Assembly (NCBI GenBank): GCA_017435365.1
Contig: JAFSFD010000035.1
Location: 1 to 64,000, forward strand
From: Akkermansia sp.
Lineage (GTDB): Bacteria > Verrucomicrobiota > Verrucomicrobiia > Verrucomicrobiales > Akkermansiaceae
Direction: 5' to 3'
Length of the DNA stretch: 64,000 bases
In this document: one piece after another, positions 15,425 through 25,800 of the stretch
Position numbering within the stretch: position 1 is the first letter of the stretch
Layout: every line of letters starts with the position of its first letter
The notes under the pieces: generated by a model
The model's input: only the letters and a program-made list of their open reading frames with translations
What the model was told of the DNA's origin: nothing
Database searches by the model: none
Program-made: the position numbers and the translations under genes

Positions 15425-17008
15425 TTAGTGGATGCGCTTGAGCAGCCAGGGCAGCAGCTCGCTGATAGCCACGCGCTCCTGCTCCATGGAATCACGGTGG
15501 CGGATGGTCACCGTATCCTTGAGGGCGGGGTCGCCTTCCTCACCCAGGGTCTCGAAGTCGACCGTAATGCAGAAGGGAGTACCCACTTCGTCCTGGCGGC
15601 GGTAGCGGCGGCCCACAGCACCGGCTTCATCGTAGAACACGTTCATGAAGGGACGCAGCTCGGCCTCAATCTCGCGGGCGATGCGCACCTGCTCGGCGTT
15701 CTTCTTGAGCAGCGGGAAGATAGCCGCCTTGATGGGGGCCATGCGGGGATGGAAGTGCATGACGGTGCGGATGTCGCTCTTGCCGTCCTTGCCCAGTTCC
15801 TCTTCATCGAAGGCTTCGCAGATAACGGCCAGCACGGAGCGGTCGCAACCGGCAGAGGGTTCCACCACGTGCGGGATGAAGCGCTCGCGTGTGGTCTCGT
15901 CGAAGTATTCCATGGGCTTGCCGGAGCCTTCCTGGTGGCGGCCCAGGTCGTAATCCGTGCGGTAGGCGATACCCATGAGCTCCTGCACACCGAAGGGGAA
16001 CTCGTACTCCAGGTCGTAGGTCTTCTTGGAGTAAAAGGCGCGCTCTTCATCCGGCACGTCGAGGATGTGAATCTTATCGCGGGCGATGCCGATATTCTCG
16101 TAGAACTGGAGGCTCTTCTCCAGCCACTCATCGGTCAGGCGGAAACCATCCTCAGCGCGGCAGAAGTATTCCACCTCCATCTGCTCGAACTCGCGGGAGC
16201 GGAAGGTGAAGTTGCGCGGGTTGATTTCGTTGCGGAAGGACTTGCCAATCTGGGCGATACCGAAGGGAATCTTGTTGCGGGAAGAATCGAGGATGTTCTT
16301 GTACTGGCAGAAGATGCTCTGGGCCGTTTCCGGGCGCAGCCAGCCGGTGCTGGCGGGGTCGTTCTCATCGGAAGTGGCACCGATGGTGGTCTTGAACATC
16401 AGGTTGAAGGAGCGGGCCTCCGTCACCAGCGAGCCGTTGGCCGGATTGTAGCGCACGGAATCAGTCACCTCCTCGGTGCGTTCCTCAATGAGCTCCAGGT
16501 CGGCGGGCTGGGTGCCCTTGCCGGCAATCTGGCTGTAGTACTGCAGAGCCCCCTTGCGGGCGGTCTTGGCGGACTTGTCGTCCGTGCCTTCCACCAGCAT
16601 GGAGAATTCCTTCTTCGTGCTCCAGGAACCATCCTTGCGGGCAGCGCCCTTCCACCAGTAGGCCACACCGCTCTGGGCAGGAATCTGGTCAGCGCGCAGG
16701 CGTTCCTTGGTGAGCAGGCAGTCGCACAGCGGGTCGCAGAAACCACCCACGTGGCCGGAGGCCACCAGCACCGAGTTGTGCGTGAGGATGGAGCCATCCA
16801 TACCCACAATATCGGGGCGCTCCTGCACATGCACACGCCACCAGTAGTCCTTCAGATTGCGCTTGAGCTCCACACCCAGGGGACCGTAGTCCCAGCAACC
16901 GTTGAGACCGCCATAAATCTCTGCGGCCTGAAAAATGAACCCTCTGCGCTTGCAAAGGCTGACGATTTTTTCCATGCGGACGGGATCAGTCTGTGTACGG
17001 TCTGCCAT
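15425..17008 (-). CDS. glyS: Glycyl-tRNA synthetase (class II, alpha2 type)
   Basis: 527 aa. Eukaryote/Gram-positive-like single-chain GlyRS: the N-terminus has KRRGFIFQAAEIYGG and GCWDYGPLGVELK, motif 2 has FRNEINPRNFTFRSREFEQ, and motif 3 is PSAGCDRSVLAVI. It charges tRNA-Gly. The start at 17008 (MADRTQ) follows TTGCAA-16-TAGAAT by 10 bases; the longer frame to 17056 begins upstream of the promoter and is rejected. Terminator at 15375-15411. Confidence 0.95.
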   Translation of the reverse strand: MADRTQTDPVRMEKIVSLCKRRGFIFQAAEIYGGLNGCWDYGPLGVELKRNLKDYWWRVHVQERPDIVGMDGSILTHNSVLVASGHVGGFCDPLCDCLLTKERLRADQIPAQSGVAYWWKGAARKDGSWSTKKEFSMLVEGTDDKSAKTARKGALQYYSQIAGKGTQPADLELIEERTEEVTDSVRYNPANGSLVTEARSFNLMFKTTIGATSDENDPASTGWLRPETAQSIFCQYKNILDSSRNKIPFGIAQIGKSFRNEINPRNFTFRSREFEQMEVEYFCRAEDGFRLTDEWLEKSLQFYENIGIARDKIHILDVPDEERAFYSKKTYDLEYEFPFGVQELMGIAYRTDYDLGRHQEGSGKPMEYFDETTRERFIPHVVEPSAGCDRSVLAVICEAFDEEELGKDGKSDIRTVMHFHPRMAPIKAAIFPLLKKNAEQVRIAREIEAELRPFMNVFYDEAGAVGRRYRRQDEVGTPFCITVDFETLGEEGDPALKDTVTIRHRDSMEQERVAISELLPWLLKRIH

Positions 17009-17018
17009 AACGCGGGGT

Positions 17019-17046
17019 ATTCTACTATAAAAACAGTGATTTGCAA
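17019..17046 (-). promoter_or_regulatory. Promoter of glyS
   Basis: TTGCAA (17046-17041), 16-nt spacer, TAGAAT (17024-17019). The -35 box sits in the loop side of an inverted repeat CAGTGATTT...AAATCACTG at about 17033-17058, which abuts the family-2 element. Confidence 0.7.
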
Positions 17047-17063
17047 GCAAAATCACTGGTTTT

Positions 17064-18170
17064 TCATTGAGCCGCGCTGCGGCTCAATTTCGACCGCCAC
17101 CGGCGGATTTCGATACTCCGGAAGGAGTAATTTCGATTGCCGAAGGCAAATTTCGATGCAGTTCGCAGAACTGCAATGCACTCGTACCATATTCCACCTG
17201 CGCGGCCGTATGGCCGCGGAATATCCAAAGCCCCGGACGGGGCGACATACCAATAGCGAGGGGCGTAAGCCCCTCGTATAGCAATAATAAGAGATGGAAC
17301 CCGTTTCACGGGTGACAGCAACCGTTGCAATCTATTGCAGAATAGTCATTTCACATTCATTTACGAGACACGAAATCAGACAAAAGTCCGTTCCTTTCAA
17401 GGAAATGTGCAAATTCATCGTTTGCAGACCTGCATTGATGGTGTTCTTTTTGGTGCTTAATGTAGTCGATAACGGCGTCTTTCATAGATTCACTAACCGA
17501 AAAGGCCCCATACCCCTCTTGCCATGAGAAATTGGCATACTCAGTTCCGAGACTTTTCATCCATTTGCTGCTATTGGCTTTAATCGTTCTGACATAATCG
17601 GAAAGAGCCATAGAAGCGGGCAGTGAAGCCAAAATGTGTATGTGGTCAGGGCGCCCACCTATAGTGTACGTAAAACCCGATAAAGAGCGGATAATTCCAC
17701 CTATGTAGCAATATATCTGCGATAAATCCTCTTCTTTCATCGCACATTCTGAATCCTTGATATGAAAGATTATGTGAGTGATTATATTTGTATACGAGCG
17801 TCCCATAGCAATGCAAAGGTCAGCCGCATGCTACCAACTTATTGTAGTGATGGCAAGGCAAAAAACATGAATACCCGCTGCCGTTGTTGTGGCATATTGG
17901 GTGAAGCCACCGTTGCTGTCACCCGTTTCACGGGTTCCATCTCTTTCTTCTGTTTACGAGGGGCTTACGCCCCTCGCTATTGGTATGTCGCCCCTTGCGG
18001 GGCTTCGATATTTCCGCGACCTTGCGGTCGCGTGGTTGAAATTCGTTACTTAGGCATTGCAGTTCTGCGAACTGCATCGAAATTTGCCTACGGCAATCGA
18101 AATTACTCCTGGCGGAGCATCGAAATCCAGCTCCGTCTGGTCGAAATTGAGCCGCTCCGCGGCTCAATGA
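17064..18170. mobile_element. IS200/RAYT-like transposase unit with two inverted modular arms
   Basis: Two inverted arms of about 260 bp (17064-17330 and 17907-18170) enclose a Y1-type transposase gene. Both outer ends read TCATTGAGCCGC inward. The arms carry a chain of short hairpins separated by TTTCGA spacers, then CCCC...GGGGCGACATACCAATAGCGAGGGG and GAACCCGTTTCACGGGTGACAG. The same modules make up the transposase-less copies at 131-575, 10022-10476 and 50234-50661, where a short linker replaces the gene. Those copies look like non-autonomous relatives. Whether this transposase moves them is inference. Confidence 0.75.
17357..17806 (-). CDS. IS200/IS605-family Y1 transposase (REP-associated type)
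   Basis: 149 aa, standard size for TnpA/RAYT. The HUH metal motif is DHIHIL (residues about 54-59) after GGRP, and the catalytic tyrosine is in VIDYIKHQKEHH near residue 115. These enzymes cut and join single-stranded DNA at hairpins. The gene lies between mirrored arms rich in hairpins, the usual substrate. The reading frame is intact, so the unit may be active. Confidence 0.85.
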   Translation of the reverse strand: MGRSYTNIITHIIFHIKDSECAMKEEDLSQIYCYIGGIIRSLSGFTYTIGGRPDHIHILASLPASMALSDYVRTIKANSSKWMKSLGTEYANFSWQEGYGAFSVSESMKDAVIDYIKHQKEHHQCRSANDEFAHFLERNGLLSDFVSRK

Positions 18171-18847
18171 TTCAGGACCGAAACCTCTGCCACGGGGGAC
18201 TGGCCCTCGGGAATGGCCCAGATGAGCTCATGCAGGCCGGGCTCCAGGCGGTAGAGCACCAGGGCATTGAAATCCTTGCCTTTGCCGCCGCCGGCGTGTA
18301 CCAGGGAAGTGCCCTGCCGGCCCTGGGTGACCAGCTGGGAGCCCTGGTAATTCTTCAGCGTGACCAGCACGGCATAAATCCCCCGCCGGGGAGCCTGCAG
18401 GATGAGATGGGCAGCCAGGAAGCCCTCCGTATTCGACTTCCGCCAGCGCAGCGGGTACTTCTGCGGATGGCGCTGCGCATGGTGCAGCCCGGGGGTGGCC
18501 GGGCGGTAGCTGCGGCGGAGTTCGCGCTCGCGCCAGGCCTTGCGCACCACCCCGATGGTCACAAACAGCTGCACAAGGAAGCCGCAGCTCAGCCAGCTGT
18601 AGATGGCCAGCGCCGAGGCCGCCTCGCTTCCCCAGAACAGGATACCCACCAGCGCCGCACAGAAAGCCAGCGTAATCCCCATGCCCACCTTGTACCCAAA
18701 CACCATGCCGGGAAACAGCAGGAACAGGATGAGGTAGCGCAGGAAGAACTTGATATTCAGCGGCGTGCTCTGCAGCAAATCGCGGCGAAGCACCTGCTCG
18801 CTCAGCTTCAGCAATTGTTCCTGCGTGGTGTGGGCATCTATCTTCAC
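18164..18847 (-). CDS. Membrane protein of a local paralog pair, C-terminus altered by the repeat
   Basis: About 227 aa from GTG 18847, chosen because VKIDAHTTQEQLLKL aligns with MKLKPDLTREQLQQL of the upstream paralog; an ATG at 18883 is the alternative. About four membrane segments (roughly residues 30-110) precede a beta-rich soluble domain (APRRGIYAVLV...YRLEPGLHELIW). Not recognised. The last two residues (Asn-His) and the TGA stop are supplied by the end of the adjoining transposase unit, so the native C-terminus may be lost. Confidence 0.65.
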   Translation of the reverse strand: MKIDAHTTQEQLLKLSEQVLRRDLLQSTPLNIKFFLRYLILFLLFPGMVFGYKVGMGITLAFCAALVGILFWGSEAASALAIYSWLSCGFLVQLFVTIGVVRKAWRERELRRSYRPATPGLHHAQRHPQKYPLRWRKSNTEGFLAAHLILQAPRRGIYAVLVTLKNYQGSQLVTQGRQGTSLVHAGGGKGKDFNALVLYRLEPGLHELIWAIPEGQSPVAEVSVLNH

Positions 18848-18890
18848 GCGCAAGAGATTAGCACAAATCCCCCTGCCCCGCAAGCGCGAA

Positions 18891-19550
18891 TCAGCGCAGC
18901 ATCACCAGCATCCGCGACGCAACGGTGCAATACCCCCTCACCGTAAGCCGATGACACCCGGCTTCCAGCCGGAAAGCCATGCGGAGTTCTGTCCGCAACC
19001 CGGGCACCTCATCCACTTCCACCAGACACGCGCGTTCATCGGCATGCGGCAGCACGGCCCCCTCGCAATCATCCACCCGGCATACCAGCACATACACCCC
19101 ACGCTGCGGCACCTGCACCACCAATTCGCGATCCACCTCCTCATTCACGGACAATTCCAGGCGCTCCCCTGGTTTTAATTCCGCACTTAAAGCCTCCTCA
19201 GGTGCGAGATACCGCCGCCCCCGCCTATACTGCCTTATGCCGCCAATCAACTGAAGCAGCAGGGCCAGCACCAACGCCAGAAACGACCACACCAGCCAGT
19301 ACTCCAGAAAGATATTCATGGACTCCGGCGTTCCCCACAGCCAGAGATACGCCAGTGCCGCCGCCATCCCGACCGTACCCAGCAGCCCCAGGGCAGGCCC
19401 CAGCACGGCGCATGGCATCAGCGTATACAACAAGGCAAACAGAAACACGCGCGGCAGGTTCAGCGGAGTACAGGCCAGCAGCTGGAGCAACAGCTCCCTG
19501 TCCGTGAGTTGCTGTAGTTGCTCTCGCGTTAAATCCGGTTTCAGTTTCAT
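18891..19550 (-). CDS. Membrane protein of a local paralog pair
   Basis: 219 aa from ATG 19550 (MKLKPDL). About four membrane segments are followed by a C-terminal beta-rich domain containing PQRGVYVLVCRVDDCEG and FRLEAGCHRLTVRGY. It aligns along its length with the next gene (shared xCTPLNLPRVFLF / STPLNIKFFLR and RRGIYAVLV). No known family is recognised. The two genes are head-to-tail and probably one transcript; the domain order of membrane part then beta part recalls the PH-like array but the motifs differ. Confidence 0.7.
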   Translation of the reverse strand: MKLKPDLTREQLQQLTDRELLLQLLACTPLNLPRVFLFALLYTLMPCAVLGPALGLLGTVGMAAALAYLWLWGTPESMNIFLEYWLVWSFLALVLALLLQLIGGIRQYRRGRRYLAPEEALSAELKPGERLELSVNEEVDRELVVQVPQRGVYVLVCRVDDCEGAVLPHADERACLVEVDEVPGLRTELRMAFRLEAGCHRLTVRGYCTVASRMLVMLR

Positions 19551-19563
19551 GGCAGTAAAAGCA

Positions 19564-19597
19564 GAAGGCACCAACACTTGCAAGCGTTGGTGCCTTC
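19564..19597 (-). terminator. Hairpin downstream of tRNA-Ser
   Basis: A near-perfect inverted repeat (AAGGCACCAAC / GTTGGTGCCTT arms around TTGCAAG) followed on the minus strand by CTGCTTTTAC. It probably terminates the tRNA transcript; it lies just before the paralog pair. Confidence 0.65.
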
Positions 19598-19603
19598 ATT
19601 CAG

Positions 19604-19693
19604 CGGAGCGGGGGGGATTCGAACCCCCGGTACTGTTTAACGCAGTACGTCCATTTAGCAAACGGGTGCTTTCAGCCTCTCAGCCACCGCTCC
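19604..19693 (-). tRNA. tRNA-Ser (anticodon GCU)
   Basis: 90 nt on the minus strand. The acceptor stem GGAGCGG pairs with CCGCTCC, discriminator G, with no encoded CCA. The anticodon loop reads TTGCTAA (GCT). A long variable arm (CGTACTGC...AGTACC) and a TTCGAAT T-loop fit class II tRNA-Ser decoding AGC/AGU. Confidence 0.93.
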
Positions 19694-19819
19694 AATTGCT
19701 GTGTGCCGCCAACAATACCAGTTCCTCCACCTTTCGTCAACACATTTTTTTGTCTTTAGTGCGACATTTCCATTTTTGACGTATTTTTCAACCTCACCTG
19801 CACGGTCAGAGAAACCGAG

Positions 19820-22800
19820 TTATTTACGGCGGCGCCGGGCAACCAGACCGCAGAGTGCCAGCAGGCCCAGTGTAGTCGTGGCGGGTTCCGGCACTATGCG
19901 GACAATACCGAGAGTTCCCTCTGCAGCACCGGTGTAGATAATCAGGTAGTCATCACTGCCAATGTTACTGAAGAAAGAACTGGCCAGCACGGCATCCGTT
20001 TCCTGCAGTGCGGCATAATCAACTCCGCTGAGTTCCAGGCCATCTACTCCGGTGAAGAGGGTCAGGTGCTCACCTGTGGAAAGCGCATGGATGCGCGCCA
20101 GCACTGTATCGGAAAGCAGCACGCCCTCCTGAAGCGAAACGGAGCTTCCCATGCTCAGGCCTCCGGCTGCAATATCCAGATTGACACCGGTGGAAAGCAC
20201 CAGGTTTGCATAAAGAGAGGCCCCTGCAGCAAACGTGGCAGAGCCACTGACATTGACCGTTGCTTCCGTTGAGCCATCGTCCTCATACAGCATCAGGGTG
20301 GATTCACTCAGAATCTTCAGGTCATTCAAATCATATGTATCAGTGCCATACACATTCATGCTGCCTGCTTCCACGGCAATGCTGGTCAGGGCATCTGCCT
20401 CATTTTTCACCTTCAGGAATCCTTTCCCCTGCTTGACCAGATGCCCGCGCGAAGAAACCACAGAAAGTCCGCCGGTGGCATCCAGAATTGCATCGGCATC
20501 CACGTTGTAGGTGACGGTGGCATCGTTGGTCAACGTGACAGCGGCAGACATGGTGCTGCGGCCTCCGGTAGCATGAATAGTGGCAGCATCTGCAATCGAA
20601 AGGCTACCGCTGGCCGTAGCAGTATCCAGCACCAGGCACCCCTTGTTCAACGCAACCGCCGTCTCAAGCCCGGCAGAAGAATCTACCGCAAGCGATGCGC
20701 CCTCCTGCACATGGATGGCGGCCGCCTTATTCAGAGCAGCTTTGTGCCTGAGTGCACCACTGCCGATGACTTCCACCGTGGTGTTGCCCTGCAGGTTCAG
20801 GCTGCCGGTCATATCCACGGTCACGCCCATGGTTTCGCTGCGCGTCAGCAGGAAGTTGTCATCTGCCGTGGTGGCGGCGGTATCCACGGTAATGGTGCCG
20901 TCCTTGCCCGCTGTTCCCAGAGTCATGTTGTTCTGGAAGGTGACGGTGGAATCCGCCTTCCCTATGGCCCCCAGCGTCGCACCGGAGGCAATATTGACCA
21001 GCAGCTCGTCGCGCTGCGTGCCGCCGGCGGCATACAGCTGCCCGCCTTCCTGAACCTGGAGATTGGCATTCATGGCCCCTAGCCAATCATTATATGCCGT
21101 TCCCTTCAGTACCAGACCTTCAAGTAAATTCAATCTTCCCCCGTTCTGAATGGTGACATCAGCTGCTTTGCGGTAGAGCGTCATGGCGGCATTAGATGTC
21201 AGCGTGCCATAAACATTAATTTTATTGGCTCCGACTGACAATTGCGACTGTTCACCGCCCACTGCCAGTACAAAATCAGAATCTGTTGTTCCGCTGGTTT
21301 CCCCGGCGATAATCAGGTGCGCACCGGAGGATACGTTAAGCTCGGATTTCGCATATCCTGCATCACTGGGCATCAGGCAGAGGCCTTTCACGTACATCGT
21401 GCCATTGGCATCACTACCGCCAATGGTCAGCGTTCCGGAACTATGGTTGTAGTACGACTGACGAGTATCCAGACTTGCCCCATTCTTCAGATTAATCGTG
21501 TTGTTGTTCCAACTGCGTGTCTGTGCAGCGCTTTCAACAATGCTGAGCCCGTCGATGGTGACGCTCTTGCCGCCGGCCAGGTTGAAGTTGCCGACGCTGA
21601 GTTTGCCTGTGCCGCCCAGCGTCACGTTGGTTCCGCTGGGATTGAGTGTTCCCACGGTGGCGTTACCGTTGAAGTTGGCGGTAATGTCGCTCTGGTCGAG
21701 CGTGACGGTAGTGATTTCGGTGGTACCGTTGAAGTTGGACGTAGTGCTGTCAGAGCCGGTGTCGAAGCCAGCCAGCGAGACAGAGCCGTTGATATCCAGT
21801 GTGCCGCCGCCCCTGCGTTCCCAGGTACCGTTGCTGCCGGTCACATCTCCGTTGACGGTGAGTTTATTGCCACTGTTCTGGAGTACCTGGGTCGTTCCTT
21901 CCAGCTCCAGATTGCCGTCTATGGTCGTCGCTGCCGTTATCTGGGCATTGACCCCATTCGCCAATTTCAGGGTGTTGCCGAAGGTGCTGCCAGTCAGGGT
22001 CAGGTTACCTTGGGCTATACGGGTCGTTCCTTCAAAAGCCTCATCTACAGCAAGTTTATTACCATAGTCTGTACCCAGGCTCAATTGAAGCATGCCGGAG
22101 CCGGAGATATTGCTGACGGTGGCGGTGGTCTCCTGCGTATCGGTCAGCACCAGCGTGCCGGTGGCGGCAATTTCCACTTCACCCTCGGCCGCGGTGTAGT
22201 CCGCCGCTGTCACCTTATTGTTGAGCACCAGCTTGCCGCTTTCCACATTCAGGTCGCCGGTCAGTGTCACATCCTGCCCGGTGAACGTATAGGTCTCTTC
22301 ATTGACGATACGTATACCGCCGGCAGTAACAGGCTGCTCAAAATCCAGAGTCGTTGCATAGGAGGAATCCCGGAACAACACGGTATTCCCCGCAGCAAAG
22401 ACATTCATGTCGTCCCGCCATTCGTGGAAAGAATCCGCAAATTGAATCGTGACACTCAGCCCATCGGCAGATGCCGCGAACTGGCTCGCTGACAGGTAAT
22501 CAGGCATATCATCGGCCAGGATTACTTCCCTGCCCGCCCAGTTTCCGGAAAGCAGGGTATAGGTACTTCCCTGCTTCAGCTCATTATAATGGCCGAAACT
22601 AATTGCCTGCCGGGTGAAGGCCTGGCCGAAGTCCGTCTCCGCCATCAGCAGCGGAGTTTGGTCATTCAGGACGGTTGCATCGAACTGCAGAATGCCACCA
22701 TTGAGCAGCAGCCCGCCTTCCAGGGTCCCGGATGCGCCGGATTCACCGGCTATCATGGCCAGGGTCACCCCTTCATCCAGGCTGTAGGCATCGGCAAATT

Positions 22801-25800
22801 TCAGGGTTGCCCCCTGGGCAATGCTGATGGTATCAGCCACGGTGGGGGCATGGGTGAACTCCAGGCTGCCGGAAAGGGCTGCTATATTCTGGGCCTCCAC
22901 ACTGTTGCCGCTGAATTTCTGCGTACCGCTGCCATTCATGGCGATATTCAGCCCATGCACCGAGCCCTTGTATTCGTAAGAACCGGAGCCGGTGATGGTG
23001 AGCGTGTTCCGGCCATCGCCGGTGGGTGCGGCCGCCAGCTTGATGTCGGAGGAGGCTCCGCTGTAGGCATGGGAGTATTCATCACCATTCAGGCCTTGTA
23101 CCTGCGCGTTCTCAGTATTGACCGCGAGCGACATGAAAGCCCCCTGCATGCCCTGCATGTTCAATGTTGCATTTTTCAGGGCATTGTTGTGCGCCAGTTC
23201 CACAAATGAGCTGTAGCCGCTGCCATTGGCCGTGCGCTTTGCAACAACGCTTCCTTTGAAGGAATTATCGCCGTTGAGAATCAGGCGGGAAGCATTCGTC
23301 ACCCACACAGTCTGCGTCACGTCAGAGGTTTCGCGATCCTGGTAACTGGTCTCGTTGGAACAAGTGGCTTCCCATGTGAGCACGGCATCTGCCGCATTCC
23401 CGGAATCCAGGTTCCCGATAATCCAGCTGGCACTTTTGCTCTTTTCTTTCAGTGTCAGGTTCTGCCCGTTGAGTTTGATGGTATCCAGCGTCATGTGCTG
23501 GGAAACCTTGTCCGAGGAGGCGACAAGTGCGGTGATACTCTGGCTTAAGTCCAGGGTTCCCTGCATGACGCGGAAGGCAGAATAGTGCGTGTAGGTGTTT
23601 TTCGTGCCGCCAGAGAACTCCAGCTGACTGGCATCCTCAACCCGGAGTGTACCGGTCGATGAGTTATAGGAGGTACCGCTGAATATCCATTTACCCTGGC
23701 CGACCAACTTCAACGTGGCACCATTCATGGCGCCAACATTGCCGGCAAGAGTCACATCATTGCCGTTATTTTTCATCGTGACCGTCCCGGAGGCTGCTCT
23801 CACGAGGCCAGTGCCACCAATGGCAGAACCGGCAACAGAGGCATCAATGACGGCGCCATCCTCAGCGATCACACCACCGAGAGACAAGCTTTTCCCGTTG
23901 AGGTATAAGGTATTATCACGGATGTACAGATTGCCGATGGATGAGTATTGCTCCGTAAGCCGCACATCACCTTCCTCCACATAAAGCTTGCTGTACTGGA
24001 GATTGCTCTTCTGCCCCGTCGGGTACATGCTATTATTAAGTTCGAGGGTACTTTCCCCATAGCGGTGAACGGTATCCACATTGATTTGCCCCTTGATATC
24101 GGCAATGGAATCAATCTCAAGATAAACCGTACTGGTTTTCCCACTGTTATTGCGGTTGCCGATGAGGGAGCTTCCCTCTTCCATCTCCAGCTTACCAATA
24201 TTCTGGGTTGAATTATCGATGTGCAGGGTACCTCCCGCTTTCAGGGTAATGGTATCAACACTGTCGAGCACGTTGTCCTGCGTGACTTTGAGCGTGATAT
24301 CGCCATTCTGCATCTCCGATTTGGAACGGTCGTACCCCATCACCGTGACATTGCCGGAAAGCTCACTGAGGTTGTTGAGCTGGACAACACCACCGGAATA
24401 CCCCTGGGCATCGACAATGAGGTCATGGGCGCCACCAAGCCGGGAATCGATGGCAAGCGTGCCATTCCCCGCAGAAAGCCGGTATGCCTGGTTATCTGAA
24501 ACCGTAATATTGCCTGTATAGGTCAGATTCTCTTTACTACCGAGGAAGAGAGCTGCATGATTGCTGAGATTCAGATTCTCACTGGCATTGTTCACCAGCA
24601 GAATGCCATCAGATTCCGTGAGGATATTGCCCAGCAGGCTGCTCATGGCAATGCGGTTACCATAGCGAAGGTTAAGGGTCACATGTTTGATGGCCGCCTC
24701 GCTGGTGTAGTCCAGCGTGACACCACTGCCGGCAAAATCGATACCGCCCGTAAAATCATTCCGCGAATTGGTCAGCGTCACCACACCTTTGGTGTATTCA
24801 TTACCCAGCACGAGCATATTATCCCCCGTCAGGTGATAATTCACCACCAGATTGCCACCACCACCGCCAAGACGCCACACGCCCTTGCTGGCCTCTAACT
24901 GCTCCGTAGTGTCCAGGGTACCATACTGTATCGTCTGCCCGGCCAGCGCACCGATGATGAGGCCATCATGCTCCGAGACATCAATCTGCGAGGTCTGATT
25001 CTGCGAAAGAGCCAGCACACCCGTGGACTCGCCGTCAATATATTGCAACGCAGCATTGCCATCTGCATTTCTGGCAGCAAAGGCACCCTGCTCACCCACG
25101 AGCCACTTCTCAGAACCGGCGGCGGCAGCATCTTCCACCATCAGCGTGCCGCGGACCACACTGCGGGCGCCGCTGAAGGAGTTATTCCCGGTCAGCACCA
25201 GCATGCTGTTGGCCGCATCAACCGATACCGTACCCGTTCCGGTGATATTGCCGGTGTAGGTGTGGGCCGTTGTCGTTTTATCTGCGAACTCAACCTTCAT
25301 GGCACCACCATCCAGCACGGTGTTTCCCTGGAGCCCGAAGTAACCGGCCCACTGGCTCGTGTCTTCCTTGAGCAGGCCACCCTCGATGTACTCCATCTGG
25401 TGATGCACACCTTCATTCATCACGTAGGTGCCTTTCACGGTGATGTCGCCCAGGAGCCGGGCGTGCGTGCCCAGTTGGAACGCCGCACCATTTTCCACCG
25501 TCACGTTCATTTTGGCGTCCGCATAGTGCCAGTCATCTTCCGAAAAGAAGATTTCATCGCTGTATTCCACAGAACCGGTTCCGTGCTCGGTGTTGATACC
25601 ACTGAGCACCACAGTTCCGCTCTTCACGGAGAAAGAACTTCCGGCATTCTGGCTCAAATCTGTGCAGATGCTGTTCATCGTCCACACCGATCCAGCTCCC
25701 ATATCAGCCACCACGCTCAATGAGCCGCCGGTGCTGTCCTTCAGCGAGCCCTTCCAGGTCGTATTGCCGCTCTGCTTGTAATTCAGGACGGTTGTCCCAG

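Noticed and set aside
15428..17281. A 617-codon plus-strand frame over glyS
   Set aside because: Antisense shadow of glyS that runs into the repeat element.
21242..22492. Plus-strand frames inside the giant protease gene
   Set aside because: Shadows of the repetitive passenger coding sequence; no start context or motif.
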